Assembly: GCF_007097525.1 (NCBI RefSeq)
Contig: NZ_VKDD01000002.1
Coordinates: 1,087,994 to 1,151,993 of the forward strand
DNA from: Thalassomonas sp. M1454
GTDB lineage: Bacteria; Pseudomonadota; Gammaproteobacteria; Enterobacterales; Alteromonadaceae
Direction of reading: 5' to 3'
Length of the DNA stretch: 64,000 nt
Made by a program: the position numbers and the translations under genes. Below, one piece after another: positions 7,829 through 15,685 of this stretch; within the stretch, counting starts at the first letter, position 1; each line of letters starts with the position of its first letter. The notes under the pieces are model-generated. The model ran no database searches and was not told where the DNA came from. It worked only from the letters and a program-made list of their open reading frames with translations.

Positions 7829-9253
7829 TCAAAATTTATTTACGGTTTTTGATGAATGCAAACCATAGTTTGCTATCCACGCTAAGGCTAAGATCACATG
7901 AAAATAAGCAGCGTTTGCTGGAGCTTGTAAATTAAAATCTACCGATATATGTATCAGCATTCCTATAATAGCCATAGCGGCGCCAAAACCTAGCCCTCTT
8001 AAAAATCGGCTATTACGTTGCCGCATCGCATTAATTGCAATAATGAGTGAATATAAGACTAAAACCCCTAACCATATCAAGCTTGGTATACCGTATTCAC
8101 TGGCAAACTGCACATATTCGTTATGAGCATGGTCGTAAAAGCTTTTAATATCATTACCTTGCACAATGGGGAATGTTGAATAAAAACTCCCGCCTCCTGT
8201 CCCTGTTAAAGGAAAGGCTCGAATAAGATCTAAGGAGTACTCATTTACATCAACCCGCTGCTCGGTTTGTATCGTGGTTTGCTCTAAACGCTGTTTAACT
8301 TTATCTAAACCAAAATAAGCGCCTAAAATAAAGGTATCGATAACTAATAAACTCACAATTAAAACCATTAAGCTTTTACTTTTGCTTTTCATCAACCATA
8401 AAGCCAATATACCGGTGAGGGTTAACGCAACAAAAAATGCAGTATTTCCCATCCTTGAACGAGATAAGACAATAGCGATAACCATGATTGCTAACGCAAT
8501 GCGCAAAGCTCCTTTTCCTGACATTAAGGCTTGTAAAAATTGAATAACTTTATTACTTCGGTTTTTTAATTTGTGCTTATCTAGGGTTGCAACTAAATAA
8601 CCAATACCTACCGATAAGGTTAGAATTAAGAAGTTGGCAAAATGGTTTTTATAAACGAAGCTGCCACTAGCAATACTAGTGTTCTTTATATTTAAAAATG
8701 GGCTAACCGGTAAATTAGACAACGCTAGTGTAGCGCCATAAAACGCTTGCCAAGTTCCAGCAAAAATAAGGCATAACATTAGGGCTCGTAAGCGTTTAAA
8801 GTCGTTAACAAGCACTAACGTTGCAAGCATAATGCAAAAATAACTCAAGGCTTTCACTGTTGCGATTTTTGCTTGCTGAGGGTCTAGAGCTAAGGCATAC
8901 CAACCATCGTTTGTTAACAAGGAACTCTTTATTATAAGTGCTGTATTTGGGCTAATAGCATTTATTAAATTTAGTGGTAATGGAATTAGTTGTAGCGCTT
9001 GATAGAGTATAAATATTGCTAGCGCTGATATTAGAAACTTGAATGGTTTTAACTGTTGCTGCAGTTGTTCTACAGAGTGACTCAACAGTATTCCTAGAAT
9101 CAGAATAAAACTCACAATTTCCATAACAGACCATGCCCAAGGCCTATTAGAGCCTAATGGGATAGGTAATAAAAATAGTAAAGCAAGTAATAACCAAAAC
9201 ATACTTTGCTTAATTTTATTTAAAGTTAAATGTGAAATATCGTTGAAGAACAT
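7829..9253 (-). CDS. O-antigen ligase/polymerase family membrane protein (Wzy_C)
   Basis: A 474-residue polytopic inner-membrane protein with about ten to twelve hydrophobic segments and a Wzy_C-type periplasmic loop carrying FYDHAHNEYVQFASEYG (about residues 367-383). The HNEY motif is typical of the O-antigen ligase, Wzy polymerase and related glycan transfer enzymes. In this locus it is the first gene of the export block and probably polymerises or transfers the exopolysaccharide (VpsL-type position). The ATG lies only about 22 bp after a terminator hairpin that ends the preceding gene, so its expression may depend on read-through. No priming glycosyltransferase or sugar synthesis gene is present in the window. 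Confidence 0.88.
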   Translation of the reverse strand: MFFNDISHLTLNKIKQSMFWLLLALLFLLPIPLGSNRPWAWSVMEIVSFILILGILLSHSVEQLQQQLKPFKFLISALAIFILYQALQLIPLPLNLINAISPNTALIIKSSLLTNDGWYALALDPQQAKIATVKALSYFCIMLATLVLVNDFKRLRALMLCLIFAGTWQAFYGATLALSNLPVSPFLNIKNTSIASGSFVYKNHFANFLILTLSVGIGYLVATLDKHKLKNRSNKVIQFLQALMSGKGALRIALAIMVIAIVLSRSRMGNTAFFVALTLTGILALWLMKSKSKSLMVLIVSLLVIDTFILGAYFGLDKVKQRLEQTTIQTEQRVDVNEYSLDLIRAFPLTGTGGGSFYSTFPIVQGNDIKSFYDHAHNEYVQFASEYGIPSLIWLGVLVLYSLIIAINAMRQRNSRFLRGLGFGAAMAIIGMLIHISVDFNLQAPANAAYFHVILALAWIANYGLHSSKTVNKF

Positions 9254-9275
9254 GGCTTACTCTAACAAATGATAA

Positions 9276-9296
9276 AAAGGCCCTTTAAGGGCCTTT
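9276..9296 (-). terminator. Strong hairpin terminator just upstream of the ligase gene
   Basis: Perfect inverted repeat AAAGGCCCTT / AAGGGCCTTT followed on the minus strand by TTTTTATC. It ends the secreted-protein gene whose stop is at 9298. Its lower edge is about 22 bp from the start codon of the ligase gene, leaving no room for a promoter in between. Confidence 0.85.
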
Positions 9297-9297
9297 A

Positions 9298-9957
9298 TTA
9301 ATTAGCTGATGCTGATGTTGTAGTTGCAGCACCAGGCCCGCCATTACCATTACCGCCACCTAAGGTTCCCGGAGGAATTGGCGGTGCTAAATTTAATGCT
9401 TTGCGTTTTAAGGTTACCTGCTGCTCGGTGGTTAATGCAGCTACTTGTGGTTGAACGGTTGTTTGAGCTGGCAATTCACTTAATTCGTTCGATTGTGCAG
9501 CACTGGCAACTACAGTTTGAGTACCTAAACTTTTTGCAGGTTCGCCCTGTTGTTGAATGCGTTTTTCTAAAGTTTGTTTAGCTTCAGCATTTAATTGTGC
9601 CGTTAATTTAGCTTGTCTTTCTCTTTCTGCTTGTTTCTTTTGCTTTTTTAAGCGGTCTTTATCTTCTTTGGTTTCAACTAATAAAATATCGGTATCTGTT
9701 TGGTAGTTTGTCGTTTCTTGTTCAGCACTGTCGGTAAAAACCTGTTGCTCAGCATCGACTTCATCGTTATCAAGAGTTAAAGAGTTTTCATCACTTACGG
9801 GTTGTTGTGATTCATAGTCAGCAATAATCGCCATTTGTGAGCCATTATTAACACTCGAAATTGCTACTACCGACGAGACAAAAAATAACGACAGCAGTAA
9901 TACGGTTGTTTTGCGTTTCATATATTCTTTCAACTTTTTAAAATTTACATTAATCAT
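9298..9957 (-). CDS. Secreted low-complexity protein of unknown function
   Basis: Not recognised. The preferred ATG at 9957 has AGGAG 10 nt upstream; a longer TTG reading from 9963 and a shorter ATG at 9921 also exist. From the 9921 ATG the first 20 or so residues (MKRKTTVLLLSLFFVSSVVA) are a clear signal peptide, so the shorter start is a real alternative. The mature part has an acidic stretch, then a charged helical segment rich in Lys, Glu and Gln (KEDKDRLKKQKKQAERERQ), and a Pro/Gly tail (PPIPPGTLGGGNGNGGPG). It is followed at once by a strong terminator and then the exopolysaccharide block, so an accessory role for that locus is possible but unproven. Confidence 0.6.
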   Translation of the reverse strand: MINVNFKKLKEYMKRKTTVLLLSLFFVSSVVAISSVNNGSQMAIIADYESQQPVSDENSLTLDNDEVDAEQQVFTDSAEQETTNYQTDTDILLVETKEDKDRLKKQKKQAERERQAKLTAQLNAEAKQTLEKRIQQQGEPAKSLGTQTVVASAAQSNELSELPAQTTVQPQVAALTTEQQVTLKRKALNLAPPIPPGTLGGGNGNGGPGAATTTSASAN

Positions 9958-10002
9958 TTGCAAGTAACTCCTGCACTAATTATGTTTTGATAGATTTATA
10001 GA

Positions 10003-10239
10003 TCAAAAACCGCTATTTGCATTTAGCCTGTCACATACTTTTTTGTCTTGACTCTTTTTACATGCGTTAGAGTTTACGGCATGTGAAGTATTAGGTGTCA
10101 TTAGAGCTGTCAGAGCCACGGGAGTTACTACAGCTAACTTACCAAACCTTCTTATAAAGTCGCGACGAGTGTTCTCTGGCGACATCTCTGATTCAACATT
10201 ATTAACGGGAGTAATTTGACTAGAATTCTTATCAGTCAT
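10003..10239 (-). CDS. Small protein with twin-arginine signal
   Basis: A 78-residue protein. The first 24 residues are polar, then RRDFIRRFGKLAVVTPVALTAL resembles a Tat signal (RR-x-F followed by a hydrophobic stretch and cleavage near SHA, about residue 54). The remaining mature peptide is only about 24 residues (NSNACKKSQDKKVCDRLNAN) with two cysteines. No family was recognised. It lies 45 bp upstream of the secreted-protein gene on the same strand and may be co-transcribed with it. A mature part this short suggests a small periplasmic peptide or subunit rather than an enzyme. Confidence 0.6.
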   Translation of the reverse strand: MTDKNSSQITPVNNVESEMSPENTRRDFIRRFGKLAVVTPVALTALMTPNTSHAVNSNACKKSQDKKVCDRLNANSGF

Positions 10240-10363
10240 AACGGCATTACCTATGATTTTTTGTTCGTTTATAGCGCTTATAACTTTGATAATAACCGTT
10301 ATTGGTTAATTTTTGTAGTACTTTGTTAACTATGTAAACCTCATATTATGTACGGTGCAAGAT

Positions 10364-10373
10364 TGTCATGACA
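10364..10373. promoter_or_regulatory. Perfect 10-bp palindrome TGTCATGACA
   Basis: Isolated perfect palindrome within the gap upstream of the small Tat-signal gene, about 125 bp before its ATG. It could be an operator, but no second copy and no matching regulator were identified, so it may be chance. Confidence 0.25.
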
Positions 10374-10408
10374 GAACGTCAAAAAAGAATGATGAGTAAT
10401 ACAATAAA

Positions 10409-10431
10409 AAAACCTCGTCAAACGAGGTTTT
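10409..10431 (-). terminator. Terminator after the RHS/small membrane protein pair
   Basis: Inverted repeat AAAACCTCGT / ACGAGGTTTT with loop CAA, followed on the minus strand by a run of T. It lies 25 bp after the stop of the 57-residue gene, so the RHS gene and that small gene form one transcription unit. Confidence 0.85.
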
Positions 10432-10455
10432 AGATTCGAATTTCATTATATTTAC

Positions 10456-10629
10456 TTAATCTTTTGAGCCTTTTGATAACCTCTTTATAAAAGAAACTAG
10501 TAAGCCAACAAGAACTAAAATAATAATAAGTCCATTTAGCCATTCAGGCATAATAGAAACTAGCTCCGGAGCTGAAAATTTCAAAAGTACAAATAATACT
10601 AAAATGCAAAAAATAACGATTACCTTCAT
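10456..10629 (-). CDS. 57-residue two-helix membrane protein downstream of RHS gene
   Basis: Begins at an ATG with the ribosome site AGGAGAAGTT just upstream and ends at a TAA at 10456. The product has a hydrophobic segment at residues about 2-19 (VIVIFCILVLFVLL), a short loop (APELVSIMPEWLNG), a second segment at about 34-48 (LIIILVLVGLLVSF) and a basic C-terminus (KRLSKGSKD). It starts 11 bp after the RHS stop and is followed by a terminator. The position fits an immunity partner of a polymorphic toxin or a membrane anchor for the RHS protein, which is inference only. Confidence 0.7.
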   Translation of the reverse strand: MKVIVIFCILVLFVLLKFSAPELVSIMPEWLNGLIIILVLVGLLVSFIKRLSKGSKD

Positions 10630-10640
10630 AACTTCTCCTT

Positions 10641-13600
10641 TTAATTAAAGCTATCACTGCATATTTTAAGGCATTGACCTGTGGTTGCGAGACCAAGAAA
10701 CTTCCCAGCGACACCAGCCTTGTCTAAAACCTTATTTATTTTAATGTTCGCATTAACACCTTCACAAGCTTTCTCGCTGTAATTATCTGCTTTTGCTTTC
10801 AAGAATTTATCAAGCGACTTTCCTTCCACTTGTCCCATTCCAAGGCAAATAGCATAACATGCTTGTTTATCAGTTCTATTCGGGTTTGGTAATACACCTG
10901 CCGCACATTCTGCTGTAATACATTTTCCTTCAATATCGTCCGTACCTATCCAGCAATTTCCATTAGACAACCCCAAGTCTTTAGCTTCTTGAATAGAGCA
11001 TTTTCGCAAACCTAGAGGATCAATAAAAATAATAGGGTTGCCTCCAACATAGGCAAAGGTATTTAAGCCGCCGTTCAGTCCTATTGGGTCGCTTTGGATG
11101 TAGCGGCCTGTTTGAGGATCGTAATCACGGTAGTAATTGTAGTGTAGTCCACTTTCTTGATCATAGTATTGTCCAGGGAAGCGTTTGTTGTAGATGAATT
11201 GTTTTCCATCTAAGTTTACATCCTCGTTTGCTTCGCCATTACCAAAGGCATCTGATTGCCATTGCCAAAGTGTTTGTTGGCTCTGGTTGCTTATTGTTCT
11301 TGGTGTGTTTAGATGATCTGTGTGTACGTAATACACTTGGCTAGTGTTGATTTCATGTTTAATTACGGCGATTGGCATGTTGTTTAAATAGATGTGTTCG
11401 GTAACTGGGTTGCCGGTATTATCTAGCTCGCTAATTAATTGCCCTGCCGTGTTATATACAAAGTATTGGCTAACATTTGTGGTTAGGTCAGTTTTACTTA
11501 CTCTTTGCCCTAAACCGTTGTATTGGTAGCTTGCAACGTTTGCTATGCCCTCTAGTTGATTGTATGGACTGTATTGTAGTGTTTGTCCATTTCTGGTTAA
11601 GGTGTTGCCATTAGCGTCAATGTTAATCGGGGTGCTATTTATCGCTAATATGGCGTTACCTGTAGGTGATATTTGGTAATTTGTATTATCAGTATTGGTT
11701 GTTAACGATGTACGGTTACCGTTTTTATCATATAGGTAGTTATGAAGCTCTGCATTGCTAAGATTGTTGCTAGTTAGTAAGCGATTTAATGCATCAAAAC
11801 TATAGGTTATTTGTTGCTCGATTTGTTGTTTAGTAAGCATGTTCCCTACGCCATCTAATGTGTAGTTTTGCTTGATTGGGCCGTTTTCTACTGCGGTTAT
11901 GCGCCCAGCTAAGTCGTAACTTTTATTTAAGGTAAGGCCATTGCCAAATTTAAGGCTAGTAAGGTTGCCGCTAAATGTATGCTGGGCAGAGTTAATCAAG
12001 TTTTGACTAACGCCGTTAATGTTTGCATTAATGCTTGCGATATTTCCGGCTGAGTCATAAAGATAGTTAAGCTCTACGCCACTTGGATAGATTATTTGCT
12101 TAACTCGCCCGGCTAAGTCGTAGTTGTAGAGTATATCGCTTTCTATTGTGCCCTCTTCTAAGCTAATCGTTTGCTTTTGATTACTGACTTGCTCAAAGCC
12201 GTTGTATTGGAAGTTAAGTGTAGTATTGTCTTTTTCAATGGCGCATATTTTGCCCTCGCCACTATTACAGTTTTGATAATTGTTGGTTATGTTATAAGCG
12301 CTATTTTCGCTGTTATTAATCACTTGAACTGCGCGGTTATAGCCATCAAATTGATAAGTAAATACTTGGCCTTTGGCATCAATAGTTTGTACTTTATTAC
12401 CGGCTTTATCGTATTTATGGCTCCAGTTTCCTCTATCTGGGCTGCTTTCATATAATTTATTGCCAAAGTCATCATAACTGTAGGTAGTTACATTGTCATT
12501 TGCATCGGTAATTGATACTGGGTTGTTATGTACATCGTAGCTTATTTGATATTGAGTATTTGCTGTTTGAGGGTCTGAGCCTTGTACATCTTGCATCACG
12601 CTAACTAAACGCTTTAAGGTGTCGTAAGTATAGTTTTTTTGTACTTGATTGGCGTTGGTTTGCTGGGTTATTAAACCATGCTGGTTATAAATAGAGTCGA
12701 GTCTGGTATTTTCACTTATTACACTTGCAGGGTTATTATGATCATCAAATAGCTGTACGATTTGGCGCTGTAGCTCGCCATTAGCATCAAAGACACTTTG
12801 ACTAATAATATTATCGCTGTGATCCCTCGTAAACTCTATATACTGACCTAAGGAGTTATTTACCTTGGTAAGTCGATTAGATTGGTCATATTCAAAATAT
12901 ATTATTGACTCATCATCTGTTTCTGCAGCAAGCGTAATTGAAGAAATATTATTATTAAAATCATAGGTATAACTTTGCTCCACAGCTGTTCCATCAGATG
13001 ATTGACGCACAATTCTATAGAAATTTAAGGTTATATCGCTGTACTTTAAGATTTGCGTACCATTGGATAAAAGATATTGATTAGCGAAACCATTTTGTAA
13101 GTAGTAAATATTATCTTTAATAACTTTCCCATCAGGTCCAATAATGGTTTTTAATTTCCCTGAACTAGAGTAATTACTTAATTCGTGATAAACAAAGCTG
13201 TAGCTATCGTTAATGTCGTCACGTGGCCCATCAATCATAGATACTTGACCTAGTACACCGTTATACTCAAAGTTCGTAGTTCTTGATATTGCTGTACCAT
13301 CAGGCTCATAGCCTTGTTCCGTTACGCTGGTTAAATGAGCGAAGTCGTCATAACTAAATTGAGTTACTTTGGTTTGTCCACTAACCGATGGTTGTTCAAT
13401 TGTGCTTATCTTATTAGTAAACTGTTGATCATAAGTGTAATTGGTGCGTCGTTCTTTTGCGGTGCCATAAGCTTCAATTATATAACCTGGTTGACCATGC
13501 TCGTTATAGTTACCGTAACGGGTGGTTACACCATTGATGGTTTTTGACATTAAGTTGTTTGTGTCTGGGTTAAAACTGAAGTTACGGTTAGTATCTTCTC

Positions 13601-15422
13601 CTGTTGCACAAGCGGGACCATCAGCATTAGCTATTAAGCCAAGTCCAAGTTGACCAACCGCTAAGTACTCTGATGTTGTACCATTTGGGTTAGTGACGGT
13701 CCTACTACCATCGTTTCGATATTCAACAGTATATTTATTACTACCATCACCTAACGAGCTTGATATAGCTTGACCTTTGTCGTTATATTCCCAAATGGCA
13801 ATTCTTTCTTTGTCTTTATTACTAAAGCCAGTTAATAACGTGCCGTCAATTTCATCCTCATAATGATAATAAAAATCTCTTCCCTCTAATTCATCAGCAC
13901 TGGTTAACATACCGTTGCTACTACTATGGTAGTCGTAGTATCTTCTACCTACCCTATCAATTTTTCCATCTTTATAAATAAAGCTTAACGTATACCCTGT
14001 TGGGCTAATTACCTCAGATATGGTTTCATCTTCACGATAACTAACAGTGTATGCATTACCATCAATTAGAGTTATTTTTTGTAATTTACCATTGGAGTTA
14101 TACTCTTCAACTTCACCTTTATCATTAGTGTAATGCCAGGTTTTGCCAGAGAGTATTAACTTAGTTTTAGTGTCTTGATAAACAGGCAACCAAGTTTTTT
14201 TGTTTTTATAAAATTTAACAATTTCACCATTATCTCGATGTAAGTCAGCTATGGTTACAGAGGATCCATTAACAATACCTGAGCGTGTTGAAACAAAACG
14301 CGAATAAGAGTAGCTCCATTTAGGTCCCATATCTAACTCAACATTGCTGGTACTGTTGTAATAACGCACAAACTCTATGCCAAATTCACTATCATTTGCG
14401 AGATCTACTGCCTCTTCATATTTATTACCCGTTATGATGTTAATCGGGTTACCAACAAGGGCTTCACATTGTCTAGGTTTACCTTGGTTTCGACCTACAT
14501 CTAACACTTCGGTGGTAAAGTCATCTTCTTTATCAGGGTCTCTACCTTCTTTAACGGTTACTGTAAATTCAACCGGAGATTCTGGTGCCCAATAGCTTGT
14601 AGCTTGGATAATATAAACGCCAGGTTTATTGCCTGACTCCCAATACAACTTCGCTAACCCCTCATGGTTAGTGTAGGCATTTAAAGTACCTCTTTTGGTG
14701 TAGTTAGGTTCTGATTCATAAACATAATTTAAACCGCCACTGGCTTTGCCTTTAGGACGCTGAATTACTTCATAGCTGATTTCCTTGCTTGGCGTGCCAG
14801 AGACATTATCGTAGTCAATCAGTTTGATTTCTAATGGCGTTCTTGAATTGTCATTTTCATAAACCGTTAAGTTTCCACCATTAGTAATTTCCATTTCACG
14901 GCCTTTGACTTCAAAGGTTTCTTTGGAGAGTAATGTTTCAAACCCGCCAGTTACCTCAACCGTTTCAACAGTCCAGATACCGATTTCATTTGCTACATAA
15001 TGTGCGTTTTCTATAGACCAGCCAGAGGTCATGCAACTTGGTTGCATAACAACGGTCCAACAGCTACCACTCCAACTGACTTCTGACTCATCTACCATAA
15101 TGTTTTCAGGGTTATAGAAACGAATAAAAATATCATCCCCTGGAGTATTTCCTTTATTAACGATATCAATCTCTCTTGATACGTAAGAGTTTATTCGTGC
15201 AGGGGTTACTTGGTTTATTGAGTAACTAGGTAGTTTTGACCAATCAAGGCCTGAATAGTTAGCGCCTATTTCATTTTCATAACCGGTAAATGGGCCCGCT
15301 ACTTGATGAAAAGGTTGGACGGCGAATGTTATTGTAGAGAAACAATAGAGACTCGATAATAACAAGCAGTTAATGACGTTTTTGAATTTTGGATAGAAAA
15401 ATCCAATAGTAAATGAATACAT
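10641..15422 (-). CDS. Secreted RHS/YD-repeat protein
   Basis: A 1593-residue protein starting at an ATG with a very strong site AAGGAGGAGATTT. Residues 1-35 are a signal peptide-like segment (CLLLSSLYCFSTITFA). Residues about 36-320 are a beta-rich N-terminal region without a recognised family. A DUF6531-like segment follows (GNPINIITGNKYEE, 324-337), then YD repeats (YDFNNNISS, YDQSNRLTKV, YDDFGNKLYE, YDLAGRV, YDSAGNIAS and many more). The RHS-associated core ends at DPLGL (residue 1472). The final 121 residues are a unique cysteine-rich tail (nine Cys), the usual site of a toxin domain in polymorphic toxins; no toxin family was recognised. Sec export without a VgrG or PAAR suggests surface display or secretion rather than T6SS delivery. 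Confidence 0.9.
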   Translation of the reverse strand: MYSFTIGFFYPKFKNVINCLLLSSLYCFSTITFAVQPFHQVAGPFTGYENEIGANYSGLDWSKLPSYSINQVTPARINSYVSREIDIVNKGNTPGDDIFIRFYNPENIMVDESEVSWSGSCWTVVMQPSCMTSGWSIENAHYVANEIGIWTVETVEVTGGFETLLSKETFEVKGREMEITNGGNLTVYENDNSRTPLEIKLIDYDNVSGTPSKEISYEVIQRPKGKASGGLNYVYESEPNYTKRGTLNAYTNHEGLAKLYWESGNKPGVYIIQATSYWAPESPVEFTVTVKEGRDPDKEDDFTTEVLDVGRNQGKPRQCEALVGNPINIITGNKYEEAVDLANDSEFGIEFVRYYNSTSNVELDMGPKWSYSYSRFVSTRSGIVNGSSVTIADLHRDNGEIVKFYKNKKTWLPVYQDTKTKLILSGKTWHYTNDKGEVEEYNSNGKLQKITLIDGNAYTVSYREDETISEVISPTGYTLSFIYKDGKIDRVGRRYYDYHSSSNGMLTSADELEGRDFYYHYEDEIDGTLLTGFSNKDKERIAIWEYNDKGQAISSSLGDGSNKYTVEYRNDGSRTVTNPNGTTSEYLAVGQLGLGLIANADGPACATGEDTNRNFSFNPDTNNLMSKTINGVTTRYGNYNEHGQPGYIIEAYGTAKERRTNYTYDQQFTNKISTIEQPSVSGQTKVTQFSYDDFAHLTSVTEQGYEPDGTAISRTTNFEYNGVLGQVSMIDGPRDDINDSYSFVYHELSNYSSSGKLKTIIGPDGKVIKDNIYYLQNGFANQYLLSNGTQILKYSDITLNFYRIVRQSSDGTAVEQSYTYDFNNNISSITLAAETDDESIIYFEYDQSNRLTKVNNSLGQYIEFTRDHSDNIISQSVFDANGELQRQIVQLFDDHNNPASVISENTRLDSIYNQHGLITQQTNANQVQKNYTYDTLKRLVSVMQDVQGSDPQTANTQYQISYDVHNNPVSITDANDNVTTYSYDDFGNKLYESSPDRGNWSHKYDKAGNKVQTIDAKGQVFTYQFDGYNRAVQVINNSENSAYNITNNYQNCNSGEGKICAIEKDNTTLNFQYNGFEQVSNQKQTISLEEGTIESDILYNYDLAGRVKQIIYPSGVELNYLYDSAGNIASINANINGVSQNLINSAQHTFSGNLTSLKFGNGLTLNKSYDLAGRITAVENGPIKQNYTLDGVGNMLTKQQIEQQITYSFDALNRLLTSNNLSNAELHNYLYDKNGNRTSLTTNTDNTNYQISPTGNAILAINSTPINIDANGNTLTRNGQTLQYSPYNQLEGIANVASYQYNGLGQRVSKTDLTTNVSQYFVYNTAGQLISELDNTGNPVTEHIYLNNMPIAVIKHEINTSQVYYVHTDHLNTPRTISNQSQQTLWQWQSDAFGNGEANEDVNLDGKQFIYNKRFPGQYYDQESGLHYNYYRDYDPQTGRYIQSDPIGLNGGLNTFAYVGGNPIIFIDPLGLRKCSIQEAKDLGLSNGNCWIGTDDIEGKCITAECAAGVLPNPNRTDKQACYAICLGMGQVEGKSLDKFLKAKADNYSEKACEGVNANIKINKVLDKAGVAGKFLGLATTGQCLKICSDSFN

Positions 15423-15611
15423 AAATCTCCTCCTTGAGATGTTTAGTATGTAAATTATTAAGTGTTTGTGTTTTAAATTTGATTAAAACATTCAGTATCC
15501 TTACTGAATCACTTAATAGACTTTATAAGGTTAGTTAAAAGCCGAAAAATTGCAAAAATTATTTTGGGGAGACAGAAACTAGAATGATGTTGCACTGGAA
15601 AATGGGTAATA

Positions 15612-15637
15612 AAAAAGAGAACCGAAGTTCTCTTTTT
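15612..15637 (-). terminator. Terminator of the M13 peptidase gene
   Basis: Inverted repeat AAAAAGAGAAC / GTTCTCTTTTT with loop CGAA and T-rich flank on the minus strand. A second hairpin TTAACTCT-TAAC-AGAGTTAA (15641-15660) lies between it and the peptidase stop codon. Confidence 0.8.
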
Positions 15638-15685
15638 GGGTTAACTCTTAACAGAGTTAATTATGGTGATTAGCTAAGCTAATTA

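Noticed and set aside
10641-15422. T6SS delivery of the RHS protein
   Set aside because: The N-terminus is a Sec-type signal and no PAAR, VgrG or chaperone gene is present in the window.
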